Positions 28,978-43,460 of a stretch of 64,000 nt of DNA are shown here, piece by piece. The first letter of the stretch is position 1. Each line of letters starts with the position of its first letter. The position numbers and the translations under genes are program-made. Source of the DNA: Setophaga petechia (lineage: Eukaryota; Chordata; Aves; Passeriformes; Parulidae); contig JANCRA010000007.1 of NCBI GenBank assembly GCA_024362935.1, forward strand, positions 21,725,003 to 21,789,002, written 5' to 3'. A model generated the notes under the pieces. The model made no database searches. It saw only the letters and a list, made by a program, of their open reading frames with translations, and was not told where the DNA came from.

Positions 28978-30600
28978 TGTCTGCACCAGTTGACCAACAA
29001 ACTCAGTCTGCAAAATATCACTCCAGAAAGTGATTGCTTTTTGATAATGAGGAAGGTGGGAATATCTTTTTGCAAGTAAACAGCTATTGAACAGGGAATA
29101 ATTGAAACACTCCAAATTTGCAACATCCTTTTTCTCCCTTTGTTGCAGCTGCTCCTTTTGCTGAGTCACTTTCCAGGCACTTTCCTGCACCTTCCTCTCA
29201 GAAACACACTAACCCACTTACCCATTCAGATGAAGGAAAACCAGGTTAAGCTTTTTCGTCAACCTGCTGCAAGGCCCTAACTAAGCCTTAACTAAGGCCT
29301 TAATAAGTTTATCTAAAGTATTGCTGTATTCTAGGTGCCCTTGTTTGCTTTTTCACTGGCTGGTGGTTGGAGTAAATTTGTGTGGCTCTGTAAATTTTGG
29401 CTTGAGTAAAATGTTCTGAATCATTACATTAGGTATTTTAGTCTGAGTTTGCATCTACCTGAATTCAGAAGTGTCTGAACTCAAATTCCACTGAAATTTT
29501 CTCTTCACTGCTTTCTTCAGTTTTACCTCCCTGTCTTATTATGTGTGTTGGACTCATTCTCCATGTGGAAGTTGCTGAACTGCAGAAGCTCATCAGCATG
29601 TTCAGTATGGTGAGAACTGTTGGCATGGGGCAGGCCCATGAGGAGGTCATTCAAGTCAGTCACTCAATAACTCATCCATCCAGGTTTGGCTTTAGCCTTT
29701 TTCTACCCTGTTACTGGCACCCTCCATTCTGTCCTCTCCTGCTTTTTTTTTTTGTTTTGTTTTTTAACTTATTTTTAGAAAATGTTAGTAACATCTACAT
29801 ATTTATGATTCCAGGATAAGCCTAATTAAATTTGATGGAGATCAAGGATATATACAACTCAAAGTGTTTATTCTGGGACTCGCAATAACTTAATTGTCAA
29901 TAAATAGAATGTCCAATTAGTTGTGCCATGGAGTGAATTTGGATAATTTTTCATCAATCAGTCTGTATAATCTGATTACTTCTCTTCTGATTGACCTTTC
30001 TGGGAGAAGATGTAAGTCTGAACTAAAACTAACATATGCTCTGCCTGTCTGTCTTGTCTTCTCTTGGGTTTTCCTGACTCAGTTGCTTTGACAGTGGTCC
30101 TTGTACTTGTCACATCCAAGGATTCTTAGACATCTACCTTCAACACATTCAATGGTTGGCTTTGGAACGCAAGTTTCTGTTTTAAAAGTATGCTTCCCTT
30201 GCTAGGGGATGACTTTTTTATGACCTCTGTGTTTTTTACTTTTTGTTGTGAGCTAATGGAGGTGTTCAGACTCGTGAGGCAGCTCAGGCTTCCCAGTGGG
30301 GAACAGCATTGAACTTGTATGATTTCTCAAGCCTTGTTTGCTAAAGTTCACCAGAAATTCAGGCAGCTCACTGTAGTAAAATGGAAAAACCTTTGGGATG
30401 TCTTTTATTTTACACTGAGACCTTCGTTTTCTTCTCACTGGATTTATGTACTTTCAGTCACAGGCACCTTTACCTCTCAAAAATAGCAAGTAAATGCCAT
30501 TATATAGGTAGAAAGCACTAGGTGGGTGCCTACACAATTTACCTTTGCAAAATTTGACCAGTTGATGGAACAACATATTTATTGCTTTCTGGTCTCTTTG

Positions 30601-30619
30601 TTCTTTCTTTCTTTCTTTT
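30601..30619. repeat. (TTTC)n microsatellite
   Basis: About four TTTC units within a pyrimidine-rich stretch of the last DNTT intron. Confidence 0.8.
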
Positions 30620-33600
30620 CTTACCTTTCAGGCGGGCCTCATTTCTGTTTGTAAAGAACAATGTAGAGCAAACCCCAAAATTTTCCTGCAATGCTGATCA
30701 TACAGTAAATGAAAATGTGATTACTTCAAGCTTCCAAATGTCTTTTTATTTCTTTTCTACTCAGTATTTTGTGGATTAAAAGAAGTTGCTTGGGGCTATT
30801 GTCATGTATTACATTTAATATTCATATATCAAGTAAAAATTTTATGTACTACAGCTACTTGTTTAAAAATATTTTAACAATGGCTCCTATGGCATTCACT
30901 GAAATCCTCCCTAAAAGTGTGGGTTGTTTGCACCTCTTCTAACTTGTTGGTTTTATTTCAGTATATGGTTATTTCAACATTTTCACAGATGAGAATAAAT
31001 TTAATGCTCTTCCCATTTATTGTCAGAACCTTGCACTGAACTTGATGAAATAGGACCACTGAGGACAGATGATAGCTGCAGTCAAAGAATTGCAGGAAAT
31101 GTTGAAACAAAAATACTTCAGTGCATTGTTTTGTGGATATGTGATTGTACAGATTTCCTTGATGCCACGCTCAGACTGTCTCACAAGCTGAATATTTTCG
31201 CCTTGGTATGCAGGAGTTTAGGTCAAAATAATCCAAAAGTCACAAAATAATGAAATGTATACCTGTACTGTCAGGTATACCTTATAAAAGGCTGATTTAG
31301 TAAACACAGCTTCTTCCTAAAGTTTCTGCGGTGCTGGTGTGACCCGTGTGCCCTGGTGGTGCATCAACACCTGAACTGGAGAGCTGGCCCGGGGCAGAGA
31401 GCAGCTGGGGTAACACTTGGGTCAGGTAAACACCCAGAACATTCCCACTGGCAATCATGTGGCAGATATGATGCATTACCTGAGTTTCTGCCTTCACAGT
31501 TCTTTCTGTAAGCCCCTTTTGTTAATTATTTTTTCAAGAATGTGAATGCTGTTTGAGCAAATGGAATCAGAGAAAAAGGGAGTGTGACCAATTTAATAGC
31601 TTTGTACTTTTAGTCTGGTATGCCATTGAGGTATATTCTATCAGTTGTGGGTCTGACACTATGGTGCACTGCTTCACTGAATGCCATGGCCTTTCATACC
31701 TAAAGAAGCTGTTGCAAGGAAAGTAAGCAGCATCATATTTTCATTTGTCCCAATTAACTTTAATTAAAAGTCTTCAATTGACTTGACATAAGTGAGGACT
31801 TGTGAAGATCTCACTAAATTGACAAATACACGTGTAAGAAATTTAAGGTGCATTGTGGTATCTTCGACCATGTCTGATTAAGCAAGTCCTATTGCTATCA
31901 TCATTCATCTACAATTGACTTTACCCATAAATCTTATTTTTAGGATGGACTCTGTCCAAGTACAATGAACAATTAAGTTCCAAGTTTGCAAATGACAGTC
32001 TGTCCTCTTCTTTTCTGTTGTTCATTTATCATAGTCTTGCTTACGGCCACTGTGATAATTTGAGATGTAAAGTGATGAGGGTTTAGACTGCTTGGTATTT
32101 GTCATTCAGTGTACTGGTAGAACTACAAAGTTAGGTATGATCATATTGTCATTATATCCCCACTTTATTAATTTTAAAAAGAAAAGGAAATATTAAGGTA
32201 ATTAAACTGATGAGAATATGTGCCGCATGTTAAGCAATATGAAAATCAGTGACTGAAGACAAAATTAAATTTAAAATCCGAAACATCTTGTATAAGGTTT
32301 TGCCATTTTAAAGCATGCAACATAATCCTGGACACAAAGTAAAGGTTAGAATAAATGTGTATGTTAATGACATTCCAGGTGCTTGTCTAGAAGCAAAGTT
32401 TTATCAAATAGTGTTTTGTTATTTACTAACAAGGTACTGGTGGCAATAATCTCCATGCCCTTCCTCCCCTCCCCAGTTTATTTCATGTAATAGTGCAGCA
32501 GAAGGAGTCCAGACAGACCTTAGTGTTCATGGTCCTTCAGGGTCTTTTGCAAAATGATGTGCCTTGTACACAATGTTATAATTTTCAAAAGGATAATGAA
32601 ATCTGCTAGAGTATGACTGCATTCTTTCTGAATTACAGCTGTGAAGCATATAAAAGTCAGGGCTCTGAAAAGAGTAGGAAAAATGGGATATGGAAGGAAA
32701 TTACTTGATCTTAAAGAGTGCAATTTGGCTGTGAACAAATTTTCCAATAGTTTATGAAGCAGTTATGCCAGTAATCAATTAGGAAACTTCATACTTAATT
32801 CTTGTTCTTCAGCTAATACCAAGGATTATAAGGATTTAAAGAAAGAAATTAATAAAATTTCCACCATGTGTCTCATCTTCAGAACAGTGGATTTCACATG
32901 TACGTACATACCTGGACTACTTCACTCTGCAGCAGATTCTGTTGGTTCAGAACCATCAAAACCCATTTCATTAATGATAATGTGTGGTACTAACTTCTAT
33001 TTTTGGATACTTCACACTAATTTTCTATGTTCATCTTCAGATGGGTTAAGTAGTAATGAAATGCTATAGTGACAGGCTGATACTTATTCATAGTATTACT
33101 TAAGTGTAATAGAGTATTTATTTTAATATTGAGTAACACACTGGCCAAGCAATTTGGTAACAAACAGTTGGGTATCAGTCTGCTTGGAATGCAATTAAAT
33201 TTGTGTCTTTCAAGAAGGTTGTGCTGTTGGCTATTGCTGATTCAGATAGCTAAAACTAGAATTCTGCTTTATTAAGTAATGGATTTGTTTTGCTGGATTC
33301 ATCGTATTAATATGTGATATGAAACCAAGTGAGATAAACTTTGGCAATGATAGTTAGGATATCATAAAGCTGTGCTAGCACTGTGCCTTCACTCTCTGCT
33401 TCTCTTTCATCAAAAGTATTATTGATCATTAATACATTAATATTTTTCATTAAAATGAAAAATAAGTGGTAGCAACTCATATAAGAAAACATGTGGGTGG
33501 CAATTGCTCTACATTAGGTATAGTTAATGGTCATGTTTACAACCACAAATGTAATATTTACATGCACTGAAATGACAGAATTGATTAAATGGGATAAGAG

Positions 33601-35539
33601 AAGAGTGTACCAGACGCTCCAGAGCATTGTTTTTGTAAATTTGATTGATGTTGGTGGGGCATGTTCTGGGTCTCCAGAATATTAGTAAGAAAATGAAATA
33701 AAATCACAACTAGGAAAGCAGTTCATTTCTTGTCTTGGGGAAAAAGAAAAAAGCAAGAAAGAATGGGAGTGAATGCAATAATCAAATTTGCAGCACTGTA
33801 TAAGCATAGATTGACATAGAAGAAAAATCATATGTTATGATTAACATTAATAACACTTACATTGCTAAAGCAGTTGGCAGATATCAGCCAGAGATTCATT
33901 TAGAAACATTGCTTGTAGCTACTGAGAATGGTATTCTGCATCAAATACTTTGTATTAGAAATTTTCCCTGTCAAGCAAATGAAATGAGTATAGCTTGCAG
34001 GAAAACATAAAGTGACAGAACAAAAGAAATGGAATGCAATTTGGGGTCCCAGAGATACGAAGAGCTTCTATTAAATAGTGTCTGTAACATCTGTCTACAA
34101 GTGTAAGATTTTTTTTTCTTGTTTTACTTTTGTTCTTTTTTTTTGCAGTAATGTAGGTGTATGGATTGCCCTCTTTTTCTTAATAATACTAAAAATAATA
34201 ATAAAAAAAAAGAAATAGCAAAAAAATCCCTAAAATCCTGTCCTCCCAGGAGACACTTGAGGAACAGAATCTCAGTATTGTTATTCAATGGGCAGTTGTT
34301 GATGTCTTGCCTTTTCTTTTATCCTGTTCAATTTCTATTCTCTACCATTTTTGCCTTGTTCTGTGTGTGTGAAAAAGTTCAGTATTTCTGCTGTTCTGTA
34401 TTATTGGTAGGTTCCTTCCATTCCAGAATCTGACATTTGAACTTCCTAGGAAAAAGAGGAATATTCTTTCTCTATGCTTTATAAGCAATCTTTGCTATTG
34501 CAGAGACAACTTTAATCACTCAGCTCTCGGTTGTGAATCTCTGGTGCCAGAAGTTGTTCCACCATACCTTGGGTGGTTCTGATCTGTTGTGGGCTCCTCT
34601 TCCTGACCCATTCCCGTGGGTGTGCTGGGCAGCACAGCCCTCCTGGAGGCACTGCTGGGCAGCTGGCAGGGCAGAGGTGCTGCTGGCACACAGCTTCCTA
34701 AACATGGGGTGGGCGGAGATTCTCCTTACTCAAAGGAATTGTCAGTGTGTTCTCCAGACAGCATCTCCTCTTTCACAGCAGGGAGTAAACCTAGAAACTC
34801 AACCCTGAAGTTTTCCCAACACTTGAGTAAGATTATTCAGAGTTGAACACTGATTTAGACTTCAAATGATTCAGGAATTGCTGAAATATTGAAATATCTT
34901 TCTTGCTTCCAAACTCTAAATTGTGAGGCTTTTACTGTTTTAATATTCACCTATCTTAGCAGCTTTTAAAATTATTATTGTACTTTAGTGAAGAAAGGAA
35001 TGCATGAGGTTATGTACTTTATTATATCAGCCATCATGCAGCATGTAGGCTTGTGAGTGTTCCTGTGTAAAAATAATCTCCTGTATTATCAGAAGTGCAG
35101 GTATACAAAACAAAACTGCCTTGTACTGTAAAATATTCAGGAGTGTGTGTAAAGAATAAAATAGCTTGGCTTTTGATTGATGCTCTGAATGCTTGGCTAT
35201 GGTCAATTTGTGTCACCATCAAATCACTTTGTATGCACTTATAGAGAACATTACTGTATTAATTTAAAAACATTTATGATTTGATGAAGGAAGTCCAGCT
35301 ATTGACCCTTATGGAAGGGAAATGTAAGTTGGATTTGAGGATCTTGAAAAAGTAAATCAAAACAAAGTTTTAAGCTAGTCGTTAAAAGTGAAAACATCAA
35401 GCAGCATTAAAATTCTTTTTTAACTTTCTTTTGCATTTCAGGGTAGGCACACTGATGAAGACAGTGTATTCTACAGAGGATACAATGGGTAGAACTGTCA
35501 AATATTAACTCCTTTTCAACAGCAAAAAACATCAATTGA

Positions 35540-35677
<138 letters not shown>

Positions 35678-36745
35678 AGTTATCTGCCAGTGCACATTCA
35701 TCAGTTGACTGCAGTGGTCTTTCTGCACACCTTGCAGTCTGGTATAGTTATATATACATATATAATAAGTATTTCTATGACAACAAAAAAATTTACACAA
35801 GTATTAGAAGCCACTCGCACTGGTAAATGTTCCTAGAAGATAAGAGTTTAAGTTTTTCAAAATCTTTTCCAGTCCTTTCTAGTTTTGAAGCTTCTACGTG
35901 GGAGTAATAAGACAGAGCTTGTTTTGGGGGGAAAACTTGGAACTGGTGAGATTTTTGCTTATGGTAGGAATTTAACATTAGTATGAACAATACTTGTTTT
36001 TTAAAGTAGTCAGCTACAACAATATGTAAATAATTTAAAACATTTGAGCTGAGTCAAAACATTACTGAAATGTATGCTGATGTTTAACTGAATTTCTTAT
36101 GTATTTTGCTGAATCCATGTATAAAATTGCTCTGTGTATAAGGTTTAATGACCTAGGCAGTAACTACTTTGCAGTCTCAGCAACTTTAGGCTTCAGCTGT
36201 AATATTTTTGCAGGTAGGGCACCATTCTACAAAAACTATAAACAAGTTGATAATTCAGTGAGGGTTAAAAAACATTTCACAGGAAGGGATTTTGAAAGGG
36301 AAAGTGGAATCACTCAGTAGCAATCTTCAATTGTGTAGAAAAATACTATAAATTTATAGTACTGATTTTGACTGAAGAGGAGTCAGGTTATGAGATGTAA
36401 TGGTCCTCAGTCAGGAATTGGAATCATAACCTGCATGAAAACAATGATTTTAAGTGTCAGGCTGGTGACTGCTCCCAGACAAAAAATTTTGATTATCTGT
36501 GCTCAATTTAGATAGATGGAACTTTATTTACTAGTAAGTGTGAGCTGTGGGGCTGTTGGCTGCTCTAGAGTGGTATTCCCTGTCTTTAGTCAGAACTTCA
36601 TATAGGATGTGAGAAGCTTTCTGATAAAATCCCTACAAGATATTTTGGTTCCAGAAAATGTCTAGGTAGCTCTTGTGACCATAATGACAATGAAGGAGTC
36701 CTAATACATTTATCCTTTAATAAACAGGGGCATTCAGTGCTTTAG
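35678..36745 (+). other. DNTT: DNTT 3' UTR (3' limit approximate)
   Basis: Non-coding sequence following the stop codon. The first canonical AATAAA I found is at 36719-36724, with others at about 36784 and 37117. The transcript end is therefore inferred and may differ if a variant signal is used. The region includes a TATATATACATATATAATA tract near 35748 and an 18-bp AT-rich palindrome at 36344-36361. Confidence 0.5.
36719..36724 (+). terminator. DNTT: candidate polyadenylation signal AATAAA
   Basis: The first AATAAA downstream of the DNTT stop, about 1.04 kb from it. Transcript evidence would be needed to confirm use. Confidence 0.4.
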
Positions 36746-39700
36746 GAAATGAAGCTATTTACTGATCATTCATCATTTGAGAATAAAGGTGATTAAGAGC
36801 ACCAGGATTCATCAATTAATTTTCTCCTTAAAAATCTGGATTTTTTTTTCCCCTCTGTTGAGGCTGGCTTCAGCTCTTGACCTGATGAGGAAAGAATAGC
36901 AATGACAGGGCTGTGCACAACAGTTATTACTGATAGTAAAGGCTTCCCATATTCAAACAGTATCTGTTACTTTAAAAAGTATGCTTATTTTGTTACTCAT
37001 TTCTTTCAACTGGGTAATAGACTTTTAGAGGACTTCGTTGTCAATTATTCCAAAACCTCAGTCAGGGTTGTAGAAAAATGTGTTGATGGCAGGAATTTGC
37101 TTCTTGCCTGTGTCAATAAAACCACCCCATTTAAGTTGCAGTTTTGCTAACTGAGCTGAAAATACAATGCTACTTCCTGAACTGCTCTAACTATGAAGCA
37201 CTTGCATTGCTTCCTGCTTTATTGTGCTGATGTTTGAAGTAGCTTCTCTGTGTTTTGGACCAGGATGCTGACACTTAAGTAGCAGTGACATTTTTCAGTC
37301 CTAATCGAAGGAAAAAAAAGCTATGGTACCTTCTCTGAATATACTTTCTACTTGGCTAACATTTATAACAAATTATCCATTCCAGTTGTGCTGTTTCTGC
37401 AAATTGGAGACATACACAAAGTATCAAAAATTCTAAATTCCACATAAATAAATAATTCACATCTTGGGTGCCTATGCATCACTTATAATTATGCCACCTG
37501 TGAGGAAAAAGACACCAACACAAGTTCTGTCAGCTCCTCCAAGATTAGAAGAAATCAGCATATCACTTTATTCTTTTACTTCCCTCAATTTTTCTGAAGT
37601 TTATTTAGAACACATTGTACAGATTGATCACTGAATTAACTATTTAAAAAAAAAATGGACCTGATAAATGAGGGTTGTGTTAAAGAGAGCAACAGCCTAG
37701 ATGACCAGGATGGTTTGACCATGAAGAAGATGCCTTCTCTTGTGCTCACCCTCACCCAAGTAGTATTGCAGGTACCGTGTGCAAAATAACCATCCCTGAC
37801 AGCAACTGCCAAACCAGTCAGCTGAGACTGCAATTAGAAAAGATAAAAGTCATAGAGGAGAGCTGGGAGGGGGCAGGTTTAAGGAAATGAAGCCTTTATC
37901 AGCTGAGCATGTCTGGATCCCTGTGCTATGAGAAGTCCCTCCAGTGTGATGGAACTGTTGGAGTCAGTGTTAGCAAAGCTGCTGAGCTCATGAAGGACAG
38001 GTGGGGCCTCAGGGCCTGGAAAGGGCAAACACTTGTAACAAGAACAGACCAACATCTGTAATAGGAGGAAGGGAAGAGAGCATTTCAGATCAGTGCACTT
38101 AATATCTCCTAAATTGCTCGAATGATTAATAGATTGTATTTTTAATGCACCTAGAGGAAAATAAAGTGGTAAGTTATTGGTAACTTGTTCATCAGAAACA
38201 AATCATGTCAAACTAATTCAGTTGTAAAGTCCCTGGAGGCTGTTTTTTTAAAATGTCTGTCCCTCCTCCCTTGCTTCTGCACCAAGGCAATTTGGCAAGT
38301 AGTGAGTAGAGAAGGATCACCGGTTTAATAAACATCTACAAACTAATGCTGTAAAAATTACTAAGTAATTCAATCTCTGGGGAAAAAAAAAAAAGGAAAA
38401 GTAAAAGGAAAGGCGCTGTTATTTTTTTTTCATGGTTTGAAGTATTATACGATTTGTTTAATAATCTCTTAAGGCAAAGGCAATGAAATGTATTTAGTTT
38501 GGTGGGTAATAATGTAGTTAATGTCTAAAGGACTGATGTATTGAAGGAAAAGCTGATTCTATCTACACAGCTCTACAAAATTGCAAATCTGGGCAACCTA
38601 AACACTCATACAACTGAAGCCACATGGATTTTCTGCAAATAACAGAAAACCTGAGAACTACTGCTACTTTGCATAAATAACTCCAGAATGTTAAAAAACC
38701 CAAACCCAAATATTTGCAAATGTTATAATCCCCAAATGAAATGTTTTTTCTACAGTTTATGGGCAGATTTTTTTGCTTTCTCAGGTGAGACCATCTTATT
38801 CCTTGGTATGAAATACATTATTTCACTTTTTGAACAACTATTACTTTCTATTTTACAGTTTTCTTTGGCAACTGCAGTTAAAATAACCAGGTCCTGGGTC
38901 TAACAGGTTAGTTAGTGTCAGATAAACAAATGAAGACAGAGAGCTCTTAGAAAGCTGTTTAATGTCTCCTTCAAAAAATGTGTATTATAGGCAACCCATA
39001 AAATCTAACACTATTTTTCGGTGGGTGCCTCCAAACAAATACTATTCCCAAATGCTACTGGTGGTACAGAAACTCCACATGTGGGGGGGTGATGCTGGAC
39101 TACACATCCCAAGAGCCCAAGTGCTTTAGGGAAATCACTTGGCTGATGAGAATCAATCCCATCTGCACGTGGTGACTGACCATGGGGAGAGAAGGAGAGA
39201 GAACATGTGTAGGGTAAGCACAAAATCTCCCAGTTTTCTGTGTTTTAGTACATAAACACACTTACTGAAAACCAAGATACTTTTTTTATGGTTGCAGATA
39301 TTTGATTCCAGTTCCTTCATTAATGTGCAGCAAAAAATAATACTAAATGGTATATTTCCTTTTGTGTTTCATTCTTGCCAAGATCAACATGCTCATTCAA
39401 AGGGATTTTTTGGAAATGGCAAGGCTCCCCAGACCCTTTCCCACCATTATGAGGTTTTAAGTGAACAATATTTATATAAAAATAACTCAGATGCATTTTT
39501 TGTTCAATAAATAATGCCTTTTTAGCAGGATAGCATAATTTCATGTGTTTGCTGCTATATATACACATACTATGTCCAAATTATTTTAAGTTTTCTATGA
39601 ACTTCAGTGTCTTTTCCTCTTAAGGAAGCTATGCATAAAGATATAATAGAAAATAGCAAGAAAGAGCTCTATTTTATTTGATGATTTCTCTGCTGGGGAA

Positions 39701-42700
39701 GTGCAGATTATATTCCAGAAATTTGTGGCTGCAACATTTAGGGGAAAAAAAGCAAATAATAAAAAATAATATCTCAGCACTTTGAAAATAAAATAATGGT
39801 CTTTGTATTTTTCTAACCAGTAAAAGAGAAATTATTTGGAATTTTCTTCACAGCTGGGTAGATCTAACTTCAGAAATGGAGCTTGAGGAGGTTATGTAAC
39901 TGTGTGACTGGGTAGGAGTGTTTCTGCAGTTGGAGACTGTTGCTGACGATACCAGTCTGAAAGTGTTTCATTTTTAGTAGCCTAAGGATGGGCTGAAAGA
40001 CCACTTGGGCCTGTGGCTTCCATGAGTGTACTCTATAAATCCCACACTTCAACATGTAATGGTGGGGAAATTTTGTCTTTTCACTCCACTGACATGCATA
40101 AGATCAAGAGATGTTGAGAGGAGAGCTGGGTCCTGCTGCTTCTGGTGATCCTGAAATGCTTTGGTTCTGCTGTAAACTGTATTGTGATACATGAACTGCA
40201 TTTCTGTGTTTTAAACTAAATAAGATGTCAGAGACTTAATTCACTGCCTTTTGTCCTTTTACAGTATGCTTTAAAATGTGTTAAAACCTGTAAAGTATAC
40301 TTTGTGTTGGCGTTGTAGGAGTGGGAAGTGGTTGTTTTGGAAACCCTGACAGACTGGTTGCAGGGCTGGAGCTGTTGCAGGGCTCTTGACAAATGATTGA
40401 TGATTTAATTTGAATCCTTCACAATACCAACGCTAAAAAAGAAGCCAAATACCATAAATATCAGTGTCCTTTCAGACTGGTTATCACAATCACAGAAGGA
40501 ATATGGGTGTTTTTCTCCCATTAATCTCACCCCTTACCCCCAGTTGGTTTTGAGTTCATGGGGGGACAAGGACACACATCTGAAGGAGTCCACTGCCAAC
40601 CACAGAACAAGTGCTCTCCTCCTCCCTGTTGAAGAGGTTCACAACCTCTTTCTTTTGCACACCTGAAGGACCCAGAGATTCTCTTTGACTACGTGTGACC
40701 AGAAATTGGACATTGAACAGCTTTAAGCGAGTTTCTGTCAGATGCACATTAAGAGGCCTGATGAACTATGTACTTTTAAAATGTGCTGCAAGCCCCACTG
40801 TTTCATGTGTGTATACAGGGAAGGATTTTCAAAACCACCCAAGTGAGAAAGAAACTGTAGATGGGTGGGCCACTCCACATTGAGATTTAGTGACAGATGG
40901 TTGCTAAGACAATCTACACTAGATGACAAATGACTATACATTAAAGCTTTCAAAAGATTTTTTTTTTAAAAAAAAGCCTCCAAGAAACATTTGAACTGAA
41001 GTTTAATGATCATACAAAATTACCAGCAAATCAAGTATTGCAAGCTTTTAAAAAGAAGGGCTGAACAGAGAATAAACACTCATCTAATGTAAGGGAGGGA
41101 TGAACAGATATAAAGATTATCAGACCTTTCAGTGATGAACTTAATATTGCAGTTATTCCAGTCCCTAAGAAGTCAAAAGAAGAACCTCAGTGAGTTTTAT
41201 TAAATCCCTCTAGAAGAAAAGACTTCTTATACAAAATAAGGTGGGTACCTAAAAATCCTTGAAAAACAAACTTTCATGCACAAGGTAGAACAAATTAACC
41301 ACAGACATATGGGAAATAATAACAAAAATTAATAATGATGAACTCTAATGAGTTACTAGTTTTAAGATATGGTCATAATATTTATAAAAGAATAGTGGAG
41401 GCTCGCCTGAGAGCTGAAGTATATTACATTAAATGAATAGAATTGAAGAAAAACAAATTACTTGTAGTATGAGAAACGTCTCTCTCAATGGTCTAGTTGT
41501 GAAAAACCATTATTATGGGTAATGATTTCTTGCTGTTGGGAAAGGGGAATAGTATCTTCAAAAGTATCCAGCTTGCAGAATCTGTAATCTCAGCAATTCC
41601 TTTTAAAAGAAGCAAAGAGGATTGACAGCTACTCTTATTGCAACAGGACAACTGTTCATTTTCCCTTTTTAGCTCTTCAAAAAGATCACAGAAACAGCCA
41701 TATGATCTTGAGTGCTAGTTGAATTTTACTGCAAATAATTCATCTAAAAGCAGACAGAGACAACAATCTCAAATTATGCTGATATATCAATCATAGTATG
41801 CCACAGGGTTCTCTAAGGGAACAGAATTTTAAGCCTAAAGTTCTTAGCTTTTTATATGTGTGATTCATTTTCTTGCTGTTGTATGGATTTCTGGTTGTAA
41901 AACAGGTCACATTTTAGCTTTTGATCCTCATACAAAGCTAATTAAGAAAGGATTATTACAAATTGCAGTGCCTCATCCAACCAGAGGTCTTTTCACTGCT
42001 TTGTCCTTTCTTTGATCTGGGTTTTTTTCATAATTTGGACAGCACTTTCTTTGCCCCTAAGTGTTCAATTAAACATTTTAGGCATTTCTGTGCAAAATCA
42101 AGCAAACTGTGTAAGAAGAAATACTAAGACACCCAACAGCAGCACAGTATTCATCAATGCTTGATTTACATTTATGGGGAAGTGTTTGCTCTCACCCAGC
42201 ACAAACCAGACTCTGGGCTTCTGAATCAGGAGACCCATTTCAGCCACACTGATTTTAAACTGATGAGACCTCGTGCCCTTAAAGGAGGCTGGGCTTGTTT
42301 GTGCCAGTGGCAGAGGTGCTTTGTGCCTGCAGTGTCTGTCTGGGATGAAACCTGTGGAAGAAAGAAGTAATCTGACAATAGGATGTTTAGTTGAATCAAG
42401 ATAAACCTGTAATCATAGACAGAAAGTAAACAAATAGAGAATTCATTTATGTGAAAATACACCTTGGATACTGTAAAAAGAGAATATTGTTGGGACCTGC
42501 ACATATTATCCATTCTATTCCTTTTAGGAAGTTATTTAGCAGGGCATTCCAGATACTTGTTTGTGACATTCTAGAAAATAATGGGAAAAATTATGTAAGT
42601 TGAGAATAAAATCCAAAATAATTTGGATTTTGCTTGTAAATTTAGCAGGACCATCATGATGCCCAATAATAGGGAAGTTACTAATATTATCTGGCAATAT

Positions 42701-43000
42701 GTTGTTCAACTTACAGTTATTTCACTTTATTAGTGCCTATAAGGACTTAATAAAGCAAGTTTATCTAGTTTTTTTGATAAGAACTCAATATTAGCTCACA
42801 GCTTAGAAAATTTGGAATTCTTACAAAAATAAAAATTATTTAAATTTGAAGTTTAATATTTAAAAACCAAAACCAGAATAAGTATGCACATATCAGACAA
42901 GGGTAATAAAAAATTGCTACCTTTTTTGCTCCTTTGTTTTTATTCTTGGGATTTTCTTTCTAAACCTTACCTTTGAATAAGAAAAATCTTACCTTTTTTG
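36746..43000. other. intergenic, nothing recognised
   Basis: AT-rich DNA without a recognisable gene, RNA gene or dispersed repeat. Open frames here are under about 85 codons and show no domain signature. I see no OPALIN- or TLL2-like exon in this interval. Confidence 0.6.
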
Positions 43001-43022
43001 TGCAACTGGGAAATTTGGGTTT

Positions 43023-43460
43023 TTGATTGTATTATCAAACAAATTGATTAATGCAGAGAAGGTATGGTTATTAAAAATATCTTATCAAAACAAAAAACTC
43101 GGTTTATGGGATGCATTAGCATTCACAACTGATAATGCAAATGTGAATTATATCACAGTACACTCAATATACCATCTGCTCCAGAAAGAAAAACATCTGT
43201 TGGTAAATGTAAACTGTGGAGCTTATGTGGTATGCAATATGTTCAGATACTGTATGGAATAAATAAATTGGACTTTGACAATCTATTATGTTAGGAGCAT
43301 TCAACTACTTTCTTATCTTGAAAAGAGGAAAAGCTCAGCTGCAAGTATGTTTTGAGTTGGTGGAGGAAATGATTGTGCCATGTCCCATCCAGATGGTTTT
43401 TGCTGAAGCCACTCACTGACAGGCTGCTGCAATCATCATCAACAGTTATGAGATGCTTTA
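43023..43460 (+). pseudogene. decayed hAT-transposase-like coding relic
   Basis: An open frame at 43023-43262 contains ALAFTTDNANVNY followed about 30 residues later by NVNCGAYVVCNMFRYCME. The order and spacing resemble the catalytic-domain segment of hAT-family transposase-derived proteins (the BED/DUF4371-type group), where an Asp-Asn-x-Asn motif after a hydrophobic strand precedes a Cys-x-(A/C)-His-x-x-His-Asn segment. After a TAA the same protein seems to continue in another frame as KLDFDNLL, and later, in a further frame, as FELVEEMIVPC. The expected histidines are replaced and stops interrupt it, so it is dead. No terminal inverted repeats were found. The assignment rests on remembered family patterns. 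Confidence 0.45.

Noticed and set aside
36344..36361. 18-bp perfect palindrome, AT-rich, in the DNTT 3' UTR region
   Set aside because: Such AT palindromes arise easily by chance; no supporting context for a binding site.
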